NCBI GenBank assembly: GCA_946480525.1 | Contig: CAMLLA010000043.1 | Location: 1 to 15,800, forward strand | DNA length: 15,800 nt | Direction of reading: 5' to 3' | DNA from: an uncultured Asticcacaulis sp. | GTDB taxonomy: Bacteria > Pseudomonadota > Alphaproteobacteria > Caulobacterales > Caulobacteraceae | Made by a program: the position numbers and the translations under genes | Shown here: piece after piece, positions 14,228 to 15,800 of the stretch | Position numbering within the stretch: the first letter of the stretch is position 1 | How the letters are laid out: the number at the start of each line of letters is the position of its first letter | Notes under the pieces: model-generated | What the model was told of the DNA's origin: nothing | The model's input: the letters and a program-made list of their open reading frames with translations, nothing else | Database searches by the model: none

Positions 14228-15798
14228 TTGGCTTTCAGCGTGACCAGGACGATGTCGTTGCTGTTCATGGGCAGGCTGACCTCGGCGGCGCCGGACTTGC
14301 CGACCGTGATCGCCTTGTCGGTTTCCGGCAGGTCACGCGTCAGGCCTTGCAGCTTTTCGATCTGCGCCGGCGTGGCGTCCTTGGGCGAGCCCATCTCGAT
14401 CCAGTGCGAATAGGCGTCGTTCTTCTTGTAGCCGGTGCGGAAGGTCTTCAGCTGATACGTGCCGGGCTTGAGGCCCGTGAACTTGACCTTCACCGGGGCG
14501 GACTTGGTATTGGGCACCAGTTTCGAGAAGAAGGTGCCGTTGCTGCGGCCCTTCTGGTCGGGCAGCTGGAAGTCCCAGACGACCGCCGAAACGCTGTTGC
14601 CGTCGACGCCGGCCCAGACCTGCTTGTCCGCCGACGGGATTTCGTTGCCCTTGACGGCGTTGAGGTACTTGTAGGCGAACCAGGAAGACTTGCGGATGCC
14701 TTCGCGCGTCATCAGGCCAAAGCCGCCGTGGAAGGTCGCCGACGGCGGGCCGGGCTCTTCGAACAGGTCGGAATAGACCCAATAGCTCATGCCCTGGACC
14801 AGGCCTTGTGTCGCCTTCAGCTTGCTCAGGATATAGGGCGCGGCGACGTAGGAATCGTGACTGAGGTCGCGCGGATTGTAGCTGGTCGACCACTCGGTAA
14901 AGAACAGCGGCAGGCCGGGCTTGTACGATGCCTCGATCTCGCCGCGCACCTTCTCGACGTCATGGATGATGGCCTTGGGATTCTTCGACAGCTGAAGGTC
15001 CATCTTGCCCTCTTCGTCCAGGAAGCCGTAGTCGACACCGTAGGTATGGGTGGTGGCGAAGTCGATCGGCGTGTTGGTCGCCTTGGTGTAGGCCAGCAGT
15101 TCCGGCACCCAGGCGGCGCCTGCGGTCGACGGCCCGCCGACGCGAAGCTGCGGATCGACGGCCTTGAGGGTACGGGCGGTCACGCCATAAAGCGCGAAGT
15201 ACTGCTCCTGGTCGGCATACTGGAAGAAGCCATCGAGGTTCGGTTCATTCCACACTTCGAAATACCAGGAACGCACCTCTTCGATGCCGTATCGGTCGAT
15301 CATGTGGCGGGCGAAGCTGTCGACCAGCTGCTTCCACAGGTCAAGGCGCGGATGCGAGGTGTTGCCCTTCCAGTAGAATATGGTCTGGTCCGATGTCTTG
15401 AGCGCGTTCGGCGTAAAGCCCAACTCGACAAACGGCTTGATACCGGACTTGAGCATGGTGTCGTAGAGATAGTCGATCTTGGTCCAGTCGTAGACCAGCT
15501 TGTTATCGACCATCTTCACCGTGCCCAGTTCGTCGTGGAAGATGTCGTGGAAGCGCAGGTAACGGAAACCGAGTTCGTCACTGGCGACCTTAAGCTGCGC
15601 CAGATTGGCGTCGCGAATGGTCGTGCCGGGATAGTCGGCGCCGACCGACAGGTCGTAGAAGCGGTCGACGGGCTTGGTCGCCTGGCTGACGTCGAGGGTT
15701 ACGCTGCGCGTGGATTGCGCGAAGGCGGCCGGGGCGGCAAGGGCCAGGGCTCCGGCGGCAAGCAGGGCTAAGTCTCTGCGGGAAGGTTTGAAGGTCAT
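14224..15798 (-). CDS. Glycoside hydrolase family 39 beta-xylosidase-like enzyme, Tat-exported
   Basis: A 524-residue retaining glycosidase. The N-terminus has a twin-arginine signal SRRDLALLAAG and a hydrophobic stretch ending AAFAQ. The (beta/alpha)8 barrel (about 35-385) carries the acid/base E185 in YFEVWNEPNLDGFF and the nucleophile E302 in LPLFFTEWSTSYN; LRFHDIFHDE (81-90) and THTYG (250-254) are further GH39 landmarks. A C-terminal beta-sandwich (about 390-524) completes the family's usual length. It most likely releases xylose from xylo-oligosaccharides in the periplasm or outside. The ATG at 15798 is two bases from the window edge, so the ribosome-binding site and promoter are not visible. 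It is the first of three carbohydrate genes on this strand, separated from the next by a hairpin terminator. Confidence 0.93.
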   Translation of the reverse strand: MTFKPSRRDLALLAAGALALAAPAAFAQSTRSVTLDVSQATKPVDRFYDLSVGADYPGTTIRDANLAQLKVASDELGFRYLRFHDIFHDELGTVKMVDNKLVYDWTKIDYLYDTMLKSGIKPFVELGFTPNALKTSDQTIFYWKGNTSHPRLDLWKQLVDSFARHMIDRYGIEEVRSWYFEVWNEPNLDGFFQYADQEQYFALYGVTARTLKAVDPQLRVGGPSTAGAAWVPELLAYTKATNTPIDFATTHTYGVDYGFLDEEGKMDLQLSKNPKAIIHDVEKVRGEIEASYKPGLPLFFTEWSTSYNPRDLSHDSYVAAPYILSKLKATQGLVQGMSYWVYSDLFEEPGPPSATFHGGFGLMTREGIRKSSWFAYKYLNAVKGNEIPSADKQVWAGVDGNSVSAVVWDFQLPDQKGRSNGTFFSKLVPNTKSAPVKVKFTGLKPGTYQLKTFRTGYKKNDAYSHWIEMGSPKDATPAQIEKLQGLTRDLPETDKAITVGKSGAAEVSLPMNSNDIVLVTLKAN

Positions 15799-15800
15799 CG

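Noticed and set aside
14347..15771. Long plus-strand open frame opposite the GH39 gene
   Set aside because: Antisense to a complete GH39 enzyme with both catalytic glutamates; composition is that of a shadow frame.

Overview
This 15.8-kb window looks like chromosome of a GC-rich alphaproteobacterium. Best guess is the Caulobacteraceae, possibly an Asticcacaulis-like plant-polysaccharide degrader. That is inference from a TadG-like pilus protein start, Tat-exported glycoside hydrolases, GTG starts, and an intergenic hairpin repeat of a kind common in this class. No rRNA, tRNA, transposase, integrase or CRISPR array was seen.

Layout. 1-141 (-) is the 5' end of a TadE/TadG-like protein. 211-2427 (-) is a membrane hybrid histidine kinase with an unrecognised extracytoplasmic sensor. 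2535-3467 (-) is a ten-helix EamA/DMT exporter. 3687-3833 (-) is a 48-residue two-helix membrane protein. 3919-5117 (+) is asd, with what looks like a complete transcription-attenuation leader: promoter, a 24-codon Thr/Met/Lys/Ile leader peptide, and an intrinsic terminator just before the asd ribosome-binding site. 5190-5654 (+) is a 154-residue STAS/SpoIIAA-like protein. 5651-6949 (-) is a secreted PQQ-type beta-propeller protein, with a ToxR/CadC-like one-component membrane regulator upstream (7024-8412, -). 8518-9144 (+) is a glutathione S-transferase, divergent from the regulator. 9225-9689 (-) is a paralogue of the 5190 protein, placed 5 nt after a soluble MCP-like protein with reversed domain order (9695-10735, -). 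10781-11027 is an AT-rich intergenic region with a 12-bp direct repeat and a possible 34-codon membrane peptide. 11028-15798 (-) is a polysaccharide-utilisation cluster: GH39 beta-xylosidase-like, Sde182/DUF1593-like, then GH43. A hairpin pair, one acting as a likely terminator, separates the GH39 gene from the other two.

How it fits together. The three exported carbohydrate proteins probably work on xylan- or arabinoxylan-type substrates outside the cytoplasm. asd makes aspartate semialdehyde, the shared precursor of Lys (and diaminopimelate), Met, Thr and Ile, and its leader peptide carries exactly those residues. This is the most interesting signal in the window. The second is the pairing of a reversed MCP/Cache protein with a STAS-like protein that has a close paralogue next to asd.
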